Assembly (NCBI RefSeq): GCF_964204645.1
Contig: NC_134025.1
Span: 10,359,001-10,423,000 of the forward strand
DNA from: Tubulanus polymorphus
Taxonomy: Eukaryota; Nemertea; Palaeonemertea; Tubulaniformes; Tubulanidae
Direction: 5' to 3'
Length of the DNA stretch: 64,000 nucleotides
Positions 40,412 through 50,880 of this stretch are shown one piece after another; position 1 is the first letter of the stretch, and each line of letters opens with the position of its first letter. The position numbers and the translations under genes were made by a program. The notes under the pieces were generated by a model that was not told the origin of the DNA, searched no databases, and saw nothing but the letters and a program-made list of their open reading frames with translations.

Positions 40412-40800
40412 TACAGTAGAACTCATTCATTCCGGATTAGATCTCAATGTTCAGAAGAGTTTTACGTCCCAACTGCAAGTAACAGTGTAACCCTAATGGG
40501 TCTTAAGAGCATGGCCAGGGCCTTTTTATAGGTTGTTATGGCTCACAACCTGAATAAGTTAGCAGAGCTTAGTCCATGTACGTGTCTCGACAGCCAACGC
40601 CAGGGAGGTGGTGTCGAACCAGGGACCTCTTAGTTCCCGGTCCGTCACTCAACCGACTGAGCTAACTGCTCTGGACTGAATTAAGCAAAATCTGAATTAT
40701 GAATAATCGTTTACACGTATCAGGATTAAGTGGACTGAATATTCGATCCGAATTAAGTAAAAATCTGGATACAAATTCGAACAAAGCCAGTTCTACTGTA
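40412..40800. mobile_element. TA-flanked MITE (mariner/pogo-like ends) containing a SINE
   Basis: TACAGTAGAACT at 40412 is inverted at 40789-40800 as AGTTCTACTGTA. A TA at each end fits the TA target of Tc1/mariner and pogo elements, and the CAGTAGAAC-type end resembles pogo MITEs. A tRNA-like retroposon accounts for much of the interior. Confidence 0.72.
40455..40676 (-). mobile_element. tRNA-derived SINE
   Basis: On the minus strand a tRNA-like head occupies 40674 down to 40600. It has an A box TAGCTCAGTCGGT, a B box GGTTCGACACC, and weak acceptor pairing of CCAGAG with CCCTGG. The anticodon loop is too long for a working tRNA. A body follows with CTATAAAAAGGCCCTGG and GACCCATTAGGGTTAC. 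The 3' boundary is approximate. Confidence 0.75.
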
Positions 40801-43784
40801 TTACTATTCAAGATTGCATTATCGAGTTTGATGAAATTCGCGCATTCGATACGTCGATGACGTCACACTTATACATATGTTACGCCGAGGGAAACCAAAA
40901 AGTCGCGTATACATATATACATAACCCGAGCCATGCCATGTCAGACACACCTAGAGATCAATGAAATCTTCGATACGAGATCGACGACGATGAGACCCCT
41001 CTCCATCATGAATGGCTCCCCGAATAAATTCCAATACTCATCTCGCTTCTCGTACGACGACGAGAAAGCCTTCAAAAATTTCAAAGTACAAGATCGGTCT
41101 CGTTGTCTTACATATATACACATGAGTGCTTGATAAAACGTTCGGCGTATTCGCAAGAATCTGAAGTTTTTGCTCCGGGGAGGTTAATTGATCAGTACTT
41201 CTGAACGCTGTTTGTGAACAACGCGTAACCTGGGAATTATATTTTAAGCTTCCGAGAAAACGTATTTCGAACTCGTGCGCGCAGGTTTTTAAACGGTAGA
41301 CCTCGGGACATGGAAAGCCTCTTCGACAATAAGGCATATCGCTTGTCGGTTAAAACACCCCGAATATATATACGTATACGTGATAACTGACTAGACCGAC
41401 TGTAACGCGATGAAAATAGCTTCGCGATGACATTTAAACATTCTCGGTGAATTGCGATTGGATTCACTTCTTTCAATAACACCTGAACGGTAGGCAATTT
41501 CTTAGCGCAATCATCTAGGTCAAACGGAGTTATGCTAGGAATGTTCGCCGTCCCATACTCTGCACACGGTGCGGCGTGGCACCGGATTTCAATAGAAACC
41601 CAACGAGTTGACACATTTCCATAACAAACAACGAGAAAAAAATTGAATTAAGTGTGGCCTAAACAGATCTTATGCGACAGACAACCGCAATACGTGGTAT
41701 AACACGATCCCTACTTCTGTGGGTAAAAAAATTTCACTTCAGCGGAAAAATATTTTCAACCACTATGCCTCAGCGGAACCAAACTGTATCGGTTTCGATT
41801 TTCTAATAATGCCCTCTTAAAAGAAAAAGATTACGAAGACTCCCAAACTCAACTCTTTACAATGCTCAGGAAACCTTCCTCATACTGCACTAAATACAAC
41901 TTGGATTTCCAATGTTGGTTGGTGGAGCATCAACGAAGCTCCGACGTTCTCTGTTGCATCTATGACGCTCGCCTCGTTCGCATGCCTATTGCCACTGTCA
42001 TTAGTAAAAATACAAGTGTTTGTCAAACCAAGACCTCGGTTTGTTTCATCTCTCAGTAACAAGTCTCATTTTGGGGGGAGGGGCAGAGAAACCCTGTAAA
42101 GGGCAGTTGGATATAACAATATTTGCAAAAAGGGCACACTTCCTAAATTTCTGGGATGCAACTGCCCCCGCTAGGTACAGACCTGGTAACTAGACCTTTA
42201 ACCATCTCTATAATTTCTAACCTATCTGCTCAGGCGCAGTTCTATCAACTCGAGCCTAGTCTCGCGGGTTAGGTTGACAAGAAGTTCCGGTCTGACAACA
42301 CCTGAGGTCAATCTCAATCACGTAGAGACATTAGCGTAAGACACGTATCCAGTCAGCTGTTGGGGGGGGGGGAGGCGTCATGCCACGCCTAGCACGCGAT
42401 GACGACCGAGTCGAAATCAAATCGACGAGAAACCTGTGTTCGCTGTCCAATGGGGCATAAAATGCGTCGCGCGAGTAGGTGGTGATGGAATGGGACAAGT
42501 CAACGAAGCGGAAAATGCGAAACATCGGTACGCAATTTGTCGCAACATAAAACTAATCATTTCGCAGCGTATACGAGCAGGAACAACAAAGTTTTTGCTT
42601 TATGGTCGTCTCTGGCGTTGTTAGTCGTTTAACTGAATCGAACATGATTTCTTTTTGTAACGGCAGACGATTTCATATTCGTCGCGAACAGGGAAAATAC
42701 CGCTAGCCAATACAAACGGGTAATATTGTTTTCCATCGCAAGTCAGCAGAGGCGGATCTGGAGGTCAGTTTCGAAGGACTTGTCACATCCGAAAAGGGCA
42801 CTTTTATGTCCAAAAAGGTGTATTCTGCACTGAGGGGCTAATTTTGAAGAACATTCCAAGTCCTGAAAAGGGACTTTGATGTCCAAACAAGCAATATTAA
42901 GTGTACTCCTGCACCGAGGGACCAATTTCAAAGAACTTGTCATATCCCAAAATGCCACTTCGATGGCCATTAAGACAATATTAGGGGTGGTGCTAACCCA
43001 TTAAAATGCACCAATTATCTTTGTTGAAAAAACGAAAAAGGGCACTTAACTGATGGAGTTGTATACGTCTCGCAAGTCGCCCTGGAAACCAGGAAAAAGA
43101 TACGAGCTTCTCACAAAAACGTTCTTAGGGAGAATCAACAAGACCAACTTAATCAGCAAAACAATACCATCGAAAAATCTCCGTTTAAGTTTAAGTCAAT
43201 GCTAAGCTCATATTACTATTTACAAACTAACAGTACCTAATATCAAAAATTCATAGACTAGTCCTTAAGAATTTTTGATATTGCGTAACAGAATGCGAAT
43301 TGGCAAAAACTCGTTTTACGTTCATTTTTTTTCTCTTCAAGATTCCACGATCGAAAGAGACCGGGGTATATAATCCCGTTTATTATACTATCGCCATTTC
43401 GCATTCGACCGTCGGCGGATGACTTCGTAATCGTTCTCAACCGACGACGTTAGCCTCCAGATGATTTTCCGCACAAATAAACACCGCGCGTTTAAAATAG
43501 ACGAGAATTCGATTCGCTTTCGAAGAACGACGAATCGATATAATTACTAATTAATTAGATGAGTAGGGAGGCCTCCCGGGCAAACGTCGTCGTCGCCGCC
43601 GCCGCTCAATTCAAAACGCGATGACAAATCTGAAAAGGCAGCTAATTGACTTTAGGCGTAACTTGCGCTGGTGACCGTTTTCCGAGCAGCCACCACCCAT
43701 CAGTCCAGGATGCAGGACGACGAAGTTTTCAAAAGGGATCATCATATTTCTCTTAAGCGAAGATATCCGATAGCCTTTAAGGTA
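40801..43784. other. Intergenic DNA outside the listed repeats
   Basis: Minus-strand frames at 41038-41337 and 41237-41614 overlap each other and match no family I know. An 11-G run lies at 42362-42372. Confidence 0.5.
42748..42985. repeat. Three degenerate units of about 80 bp
   Basis: Each unit has a TCGAAGGACTTGTCACATCC-like start, then AAAAGGGCAC and TTTATGTCCAAA or TTCGATGGCCATT, and ends TGCACTGAGGG or TGCACCGAGGG. It opens with AGAGGCGGATCTGG, a start also seen near 686 and 48892. Confidence 0.55.
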
Positions 43785-44117
43785 GGGGCACACGAGCGCA
43801 TTTTTTCGCCCGATCGCGGCGAATTTATAAATTGCCCGAAAAATTCGCCCGTGTGGCCACTCACGGCGACAACGATTTTGTCGGCCGACTCGATCGCCCG
43901 GCGAATCACCTGTATCAAACATGTTTTGTATTTTCACCCGATTGTTTACGCTGGCGATCAGATCGCCAGCAATTTCGCTCATCTGCCCGCGCTGCCCTGC
44001 GCGCGATCTATTTTTATCAACCAATAGGATGCATTGTTGATATCATAAGATTCGTTAACTCTCTCCCACTAAGTGCCAGTCGCTGACCGAATTTCGGTTT
44101 CATCGCTACGTGTGCCC
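43785..44117. mobile_element. L: putative MITE with GGGGCACACG ends
   Basis: GGGGCACACGAGCG at the left is matched in inverse at the right by CGCTACGTGTGCCC. The interior is CG-rich with many CGATCG and CGCCCG motifs, and a 21-bp hairpin GCTGGCGATC-A-GATCGCCAGC at 43950-43970. No target duplication identified. Confidence 0.5.
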
Positions 44118-44312
44118 GCTCGTATCGGGCGTATAAATTCGTCGACGAAACAACTCCTAAGTTCGGACCGAGGTGCTGTCTTCTTGAATCAACTTGATGA
44201 TTCCCAGATCTTTAATACGAGGGTTCACTACATCCCAAGGGACAATATGAGAGATGTCTTTTAAACTTCGTCTCAGGATTGTTACTAGAGACGGGGGCCA
44301 AATTGAGACTAA

Positions 44313-44605
44313 AGCCGTGATTGCACGAGCATTTTTGGCCGCGCCAAATATGGCCCATGCGAAATTAGGCCTGGAAAAACTGTTCACACGGGTGATGAAT
44401 GGGCTAATGCTTGTTTGGCCCAACCAAAAATTAAATTCTAGCACGGGTAGAATTATTGCGTATGAATTGCAACTGGAAGTGACTTTGTTTCGTTTAAGCT
44501 AGTAGCAATGATTGCTGATAAGTTCAAGTATTATTCAATATCGTGTGAATGGTTTTCTAGCTCTCTAATTAGGCATGGACCAAATTTGACTCGGGCCTAC
44601 TCGTG
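44313..44605 (+). mobile_element. B10: B-family MITE, right end decayed
   Basis: Begins AGCCGTGATTGCACGAGC and contains the family blocks up to ATTAGGCATGGACCAAATTTG. The final terminal repeat is replaced by a small repeat of GTAATACGC (about 44605-44645). Confidence 0.7.
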
Positions 44606-45411
44606 CGTAATACGCGTAGTCGTAATACCTGTAATACGCATAGTCAGGCACATTCATTTATTGCTCATCGTTGAAAACGTATGTACAGCGTCAGCCGTGA
44701 CTGATATTTCATGGAAATTCGCGCCGAACGCCGAGAAAATAGAAAAAAATCCCCCAATTTTTACATATCTACACGATCGGAAGCTTAGAAAAACATTCCG
44801 AGTGTTAGGGCGAACCGAGCGCTTCGTATTTATTCTTTCTCATATTTCCGAGCGTCGGGGAAGCCTCAGGAATTGCCTAGGCATGCGTTTTCTTACTATT
44901 CGGGACATTTTTAGTAGGACGAGCTATGTTGCCTTACTCCACTCACAACAAGAACCTGTTTATCCAGGCGCGAGCGCTGTGGCTGTTTTGCCAATTTTCG
45001 TTCAGGGGCTCGGAAAAACGAAATCCTCGCTACAAACGCGGCCCTGGTAATCTGAACCCTACGCGAACCAGTAACGCCGGGCAACGCTTCAATTCACACA
45101 ATACACAATGCCGCGAGACATTGTGACAATCTTTATAGTTATAGATATAAATACACGCGTATGAATGCGTTATATTATATTCATTTCAATTCTTTCGTTT
45201 CAAAAGCAGTCATCGCACACCTAGACGTTCGTGGCATGGTTTCCTGACTTTTTGTTTTCGTCTTTCGCTGGCTGCGTAAGCTCGCCAGATCTTATGCACG
45301 ACGATGCCACTGCACCAATCGGAAAACTATGTAATTTACAATACTGACAATGATTCCTCGCGCTGCTCTGTTTTCTAGCACCAGCACCTCAACTTCTCTC
45401 GGTACACCATC

Positions 45412-45712
45412 CTCGCTTGCCCGGGTTTAATTGCCGCCAGCCGGAGCTCACACCAACACAAACCCTGGTGGCAGACCCTTCATCGGTCTATTACCACGCC
45501 CAAGATTTCTTGCACGGGCAGTTTGCTGGACTCTGTATCAAGCCAATCAGATGCGGCGCTTTTCACTGGCAGATTTGCTCTATCAATACTACGCATCCGA
45601 TTGGCTAGATTTGGTGACCGCTGAGCAGCAACCTGTCCAAATGAAGGGTCTGTGGCAAGGGTTTGCATCGGCGTGAGCCTCGGCGCGAAGCAATCAAACC
45701 GTGGCAAGCGAG
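45412..45712. mobile_element. N: 301-bp MITE with long imperfect inverted repeats
   Basis: The left about 75 bp (45412-45487) is repeated in inverse at 45637-45712. The outermost 10 bp, CTCGCTTGCC and GGCAAGCGAG, are exact, as is AGACCCTTCAT/ATGAAGGGTCT further in. Open frames on both strands here are by-products of the symmetry. Confidence 0.78.
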
Positions 45713-45808
45713 AATGCCTGCAGACTCACATTGAAGAAGCCGATGTTATACATATTTATAAAATAAGGTACCTTGCGTACATACGCACGCTTACTCGTTA
45801 CTCGTACG

Positions 45809-45809
<1 letters not shown>

Positions 45810-45875
<66 letters not shown>
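45810..45875. repeat. (TA)n microsatellite
   Basis: About 30 TA units, with a single interruption TACATA near the left end. It yields Tyr-Ile frames on both strands that are not genes. Confidence 0.95.
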
Positions 45876-45879
<4 letters not shown>

Positions 45880-46202
45880 TAAATTTCTCAGAAGAAGAAG
45901 TGTTCAACCTTCCGCTGTGTATATACTATCGCGCGGAAAATAGTAAAGAGCGCGTGCTGGAAAACGTCCAAGAAAACGTCGCCGATCTTTGTTGCGCCAC
46001 CGAGAGAGCTGTTGTTGGCACCTGATCGTATACGTTATACTGTTACATGTACATTAACGTTATTGGTGACTTAACTATTTTCGGAAATGAGGCGAAGAAT
46101 CAAATCGCGCGAATCGAAACCGGATGCGCGACCGTCTTAAAAGTAGATAATGGATTGGATCGTACAGCACGTTTTCCCTTTTCGTGCATGAAATTGATAT
46201 GA

Positions 46203-46244
46203 TAACTATCGATACATCGGTATATAACTATCGATACATCGGTA
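46203..46244. repeat. Two tandem 20-bp units
   Basis: TAACTATCGATACATCGGTA occurs at 46203 and again at 46225, a perfect 22-bp-period duplication. Confidence 0.9.
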
Positions 46245-46430
46245 TCGGGCATGCTACGAACATAAGGCCAATGGGCTCAGAAATAAGTAGAATAACGTAA
46301 GGTCAATGACCAGACCAAAACTTTCAGGACATCAGTCTGAATATGAATGCGTCTGCTGACACGTGTCATCTCAACTGAATGGATGCTATCAAAACCACAA
46401 GAGCTACGCCCAAGGTCTCATCACTCATCA

Positions 46431-46522
46431 GACGCGATCGTACGGAGACAATTTGGCCCGAATCGGACGCGACTCAAATTTGGCCCATGTCTAGTTAGAG
46501 TGCGTTCTTATGCAAACTACTG
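46431..46522 (-). mobile_element. B-family fragment
   Basis: GACGCGATCGTACGGAGAC then CAAATTTGGCCCATGTCTAG and TTAGAGTGCGTTC, one terminal part of the family. The rest is not adjacent. Confidence 0.65.
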
Positions 46523-46718
46523 AAAGTGAAAAGGCCCTTTATTTGAGTTTCTAATCGAATGGCAGATTGAGTTGCTGGACATCTATACAGCATACTTCAG
46601 AAAACCGAGCAGAGCCCATCACGCGAAGACTGATTCTTAAATCTAAGTCTCAACTGAGGACTGGACCTTAGTCCTAGCCCTGGTAGTAACGGAATAGTCC
46701 AAAAACAATCTAACATTA

Positions 46719-47172
46719 AGTTTTTGGCGCCGGCCAACTATTCACACTGGTGACAAATGGGCAAGGGTCTGTTTGGCCCGACGAGGCCGGAGCCGAATTC
46801 AAGCGCGGGGTCCCACTGTGTGTTATTCGTAACTGGTTCCAAAAGCGACTAACTCAGGGCTGCCAACCTCTGAAAACTGCCATCAGTAACAAATTGAATT
46901 TTTTTCAGTAACATTTTGTTTGAAATATGAAATAAAATGTTCAATTCATCAGAAATCAACAGTAAGACCCTCCGTAACATCTTTCATATTTCTATATGAA
47001 TCAAACAAATGAAATCAGTATTTCTTGTTTTAAAACATTAAGTAACAAATACTGAAAATCAAGAACAGTTGGCAGCTCTGCTAACTTTGTTTTATTGCAG
47101 CATTGTTAAGAATCGAGAAACTGAACGCACTCTCCGCTTAGGCGTAGGCCTGACCCGGGCCGATTTGGCATT
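46719..47172 (+). mobile_element. B11: B-family element split by C1
   Basis: Left part reaches AACTGGTTCCAAAAGCGACT; the right part resumes CTTTGTTTTATTGCAGCATT and runs to GACCCGGGCCGATTTGGCA. The break is at the same block (GACTCACTTCGCTTTGTTTA) that is continuous in B5. C1 (46855-47080) fills the gap. Confidence 0.75.
46855..47080. mobile_element. C1: 226-bp inverted-repeat element inside B11
   Basis: Ends are CAGGGCTGCCAACCTCTG and CAGTTGGCAGCTCTG, inverted to each other. CTAACT directly repeats at 46849-46854 and 47081-47086, a probable target-site duplication. The interior includes CAGTAACAAATTGAATTTT and is shared with C2. Non-coding. Confidence 0.82.
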
Positions 47173-47940
47173 CGCAGCATTCGAACGACGACGGACTGAT
47201 GGAATTCGCGATCAATCTTCGACGAGCTGTGGCCGGAGGCGGCATCGGCGCGGCGCTAGCGCGGAAGCGGTTCGACGTAATATTCAGTTGACAAGAGAAA
47301 TGAAAAGATAATGGTCTAACCCTCGGTAAGTAGCGTTATTCTAATCGGAAAAGCAAACGAACAGCCTCCGTTCGTTCGAGAAGAGCAATCGGCGGCAGCG
47401 TTGATGAATCAACACTGTAAACCGTATGTATAACACGCCGAAGATTAGTATCATCAACGCTCTTGAGAAAATATTTTACTGTTGGTCTTTCCCGGCGCGC
47501 GCGAGCGCGCGGCTCGGCCCGATGCCATTCGATACAGCCAATCTCGAAACAAAATCTACCCACCGTCATCCGAGACATCGAATTAACACAAAAACACCGG
47601 ATGAAAATAATAATAATTCTTTCAACTAAAATATCTAGTCAAGACGGATAAGGGACTTATGTTACGACTGACAATTGTCAATTAAAACATGGTTATTATA
47701 CATAGCAAGATCTACCTCGGCGCAAATGAATTTATCAGTAGTAATGAAGCGATGAATTGGCCAAAGTAAAACTGAAGTCAACTTGTGAAATATAACAAAA
47801 TTCCAGGTCTCGATGTTGGACAGGAAATGGATCGTCTTTTTCGTGGGCTGTGTCACAAACTTGAGAAATTAGTCATAATAGCAAGGAGATACCGCCTTCT
47901 ACTGTCTGGTACAATGGGAGCTGGCTACCCGATGGTGCTA

Positions 47941-48108
47941 TTGCCCCGAGGCCCGAGCTAGAGACAAATTAAGGAAGCGACTCACTTCGCTTTGTTTAAG
48001 CATTGTTTAGTATAGAGTGAGTGGTGTAATTAGGCTTGGCCTAAATTTGACTGGGGTCTCATTCGTGGCAATTTGGTCCTGGCCAAATCGCCTCCAGGTG
48101 ATCGCACA
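47941..48108 (+). mobile_element. B12: partial B-family MITE
   Basis: Retains GCGACTCACTTCGCTTTG, GAGTGAGTGGTGTAATTAGG and the terminal GGCCAAATCGCCTCCAGGTG. The left terminal half is lost or heavily diverged. Confidence 0.7.
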
Positions 48109-49323
48109 CAAGCCGCACACAAAATCCAAAATTGGGACTAAATAACAGTTTAACTCATCTTGGAACAAAGAAAACCACCATATGTCAAGATTAGAAAAAT
48201 CATAATAAGACAATATTCACTAGTTCTATTCATTTTCACATATGAAGATAATTACAAATAAGTAGTAGATTGTATTTTGTCACCATATGACAAGAATGAT
48301 TCCAATCAGTGTGGGAGTCATTCTGGAGAGCTTTACGTCGTACCGTTAATTAATTAGCCAATAGCGGAGGGTAGACTATACCACGCGCGCGTGAACGCAC
48401 GCACGCACAAGATGCGAGTAGCCATCGCGCAAAATAGGAGAGACGTTCCCGCTGTCCGTGTACAAAATTTCATTAGCCAATAAAGATCGCAAGGACATTA
48501 ACAGAGAAAGATTTTTTGGGAGATGTTCATTAGACTGACGTCAAGATACTTTTTCCCCAGTTAATCGAATAATCGCGGCGAGTTGCTCGAGAGCGATATG
48601 CTTTTTTGTCGAATACTAAGTTTCTATTTCCGACTTTAAGAGATAACTTTGAAATGCCAATAAGTGAGATCTTGTAGTGCATCACCGCAACCTTGGAAAA
48701 GTTTCACATATGGAGTGGAATGGATAATCGTCAAATATCTGTACTAGTGACAGAAATTGAGGAAGGCACATAGTGACTAAATGACTAAATATGCAGGTAT
48801 CCCTAGATCAGGTTTGACCAGTACTGGCATCCAGATGGCCAGAAGTGAGCCTTGAAAATGATATAGCAGGGCTTAAGGCATGCATCAGGGGTGGATCTAG
48901 GTCCTGCGCTGTGGCATGTTGGATAAGGTGTTTGACCTGCTAATAATAGCAGTAACTGGCAAAAAGTTGTCAACACGATGAAGTTGGCCCGAAAATTGGA
49001 AGATGGGGTTCAAGAAGAAAAGAAAAGCAAAAACCAGTAGCGGGGTCCAACCTTCGTTATAAGATGCTTTTGAAAAAAAAATCCGAAAGATGCGATTTCC
49101 GAGACAAATTTGCAGGTTTTAACGAAATGTCTCCCGACGAGCAGGGCAACCTCAATGGAAAGGCAGGGGTACGGACCTCGAGAGACCACCCCATAAATCT
49201 GCCCCTGATAGATTAAAGACAAGTCTATAGCCAAGCTATCAATGTAAGACCATTCTTAGAATATACCCAAAACCCTAGCGTACAGTATACCCATAATCAT
49301 ATTGTTGTTACACTCTAACAATA

Positions 49324-49442
49324 ATCCGCGATCACACGAGCAAATTTGGCCCGACCAAAAACGTCCAACCAGGCCAAATTTGGCCTGAGCTTGATCCGTG
49401 CCAATTTGGCCCGGGCCAAATCGTCCCCATGTGATCGCGGCT
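49324..49442 (+). mobile_element. B13: minimal 119-bp B-family derivative
   Basis: Consists of little more than both termini: ATCCGCGATCACACGAGC at the left and CATGTGATCGCGGCT at the right, with three CAAATTTGG or CCAATTTGG blocks between. It shows which sequences are sufficient to recognise an end. Confidence 0.8.
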
Positions 49443-50339
49443 ATAGTGTTCAGAAATTCAAGCGACTGCTACAAACAATAGTAAAAATATCAATGTGTAC
49501 ATATAATATATGCTTTTTGTAAATTTTGCTTTTCATTGCTATTTGACCACTCTTGATTATCAATACTGTGAATTAGAGTTTGTCAAATAAACTTAAGTTT
49601 AAAACCACTTATGGATCGAACTTCGATGACTCAATTTCCACTAACAACAGGGCCCTGACTACTTTCTGAGCAACTGATCCATCTTGTTCTCATAAAGGCA
49701 AGACCTTGTTCCGGTTGAAAGCCATCGAAGCAATTATCTTAAGACTAACGACACGAGAGACAAAAACAAACCGTCCCTTCGCCGAAAAAAAAAAAAAGAT
49801 GACGGCGATTGCCGTTAATTTTCAAATGCAGGATATCCGGGCCCGAATTGAATATCGATATTAGGCATTAGTAAATCCGCTGTTGCAGCAGCATCGCGCG
49901 AGCAAGCACGCGGTTGCATCGACTACCGCTGGGTCACGATCAATAATTCGGCTGAAATTCCAGGTAAAACGTTTTAATACTTCATTAAATCAGTCTTTTA
50001 TTGTGTGTTTTTCCGACTAATGAAACGTTCGCGGGTCATGCGCGTGCATATTTTCATCTCGGCTGTCTTCGCGTGTGCATGTTCTCGCCGCGCGTGATGT
50101 ACCGTACGTGCGCGTTAATCCGCCAGTTAATTTTTCACCGTCGACGACGACGGAGATTCGAGACGTGGACGACGGAAAAACGCCGTGCCCGAGTACCGAC
50201 TACGTCCAATCAATACGCGCGATAATTACTACAAACAAGCCATAAGCGACAACAGTTCTCAAGCTCGGGCTCGAAATCTTAAATAACCATGCGTTAGTTC
50301 CCATTGCATTTTATAAATGTTTTATCTAGGGCCAATAGC

Positions 50340-50880
50340 TAAATATCGTCGAGACGACTTTTTGAATTTTTGAATATATGGGGTCATCTTCAAGGTCATG
50401 GTGCTGAAAAACAGTTTTTAATGCCTACTTCCGCCATTAGGTGGCGCACTGAACTCATTCTTTGCACTGCACAGCTAGACCCCCATACTAACATTGTACC
50501 CAAATTTCATCAAGATCGACCAACTATTAACAAAGGCACTGAAGCTAGAGAACCAAAAACTCTTATTACAAAGCTACCAACCGCTGAAAAGTGCTCAGTA
50601 ACAAATTGAATTTTCTTTTTCAGTAAAATTTCATTGAAATATGAAAGAATATGTTCAAATTGATCAGTAATCAACAGTAAGACCTACAGTAACATCTATC
50701 ATATTTCTGTACGCATCAAACGAATCAAATCAGCATTTCTCGTTATAAAATCGTAACAAATACTGAAAATCAGGAACAGTTGGCAGCCCCGTTATGACAA
50801 TGACAGATAGACGGGTGCACGGATGGACGTAGGCCTAAATGTCATAGTAAAAAGAAAAAACAAATAAATAAATCGATAAA
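50340..50880 (+). repeat. Dispersed repeat split by C2, with AATA-type tail
   Basis: Left part contains GGTCATCTTCAAGGTCATGG and AAATTTCATCAAGATCGACC. The part after C2 contains GACAGATAGACGGGTGCACG and ends in an A-rich AAATAAATAAATCG tail. This is the layout of a short retroposon. A similar CAGACAGACGGATGG stretch occurs at 9411. Left boundary is uncertain. Confidence 0.5.
50572..50791. mobile_element. C2: second copy of the C element
   Basis: Shares AGTAACAAATTGAATTTT, AATCAACAGTAAGACC and GAACAGTTGGCAGC with C1 in the same order. Flanked by TTATTACAA (50563-50571) and TTATGACAA (50792-50800), a near-perfect duplication. Confidence 0.8.

Noticed and set aside
40600-40674. Functional tRNA gene
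   Set aside because: A and B boxes are present, but the anticodon arm has an oversized loop and the acceptor stem is mismatched; a SINE head fits better.
41237-41614. 125-codon minus-strand open frame
   Set aside because: No recognisable family, overlaps another frame on the same strand, and lacks supporting splice structure.
44508-45050. 180-codon plus-strand open frame, the longest upstream of CPS
   Set aside because: It begins inside a B-family transposon and crosses small GTAATACGC repeats; I see no motif.
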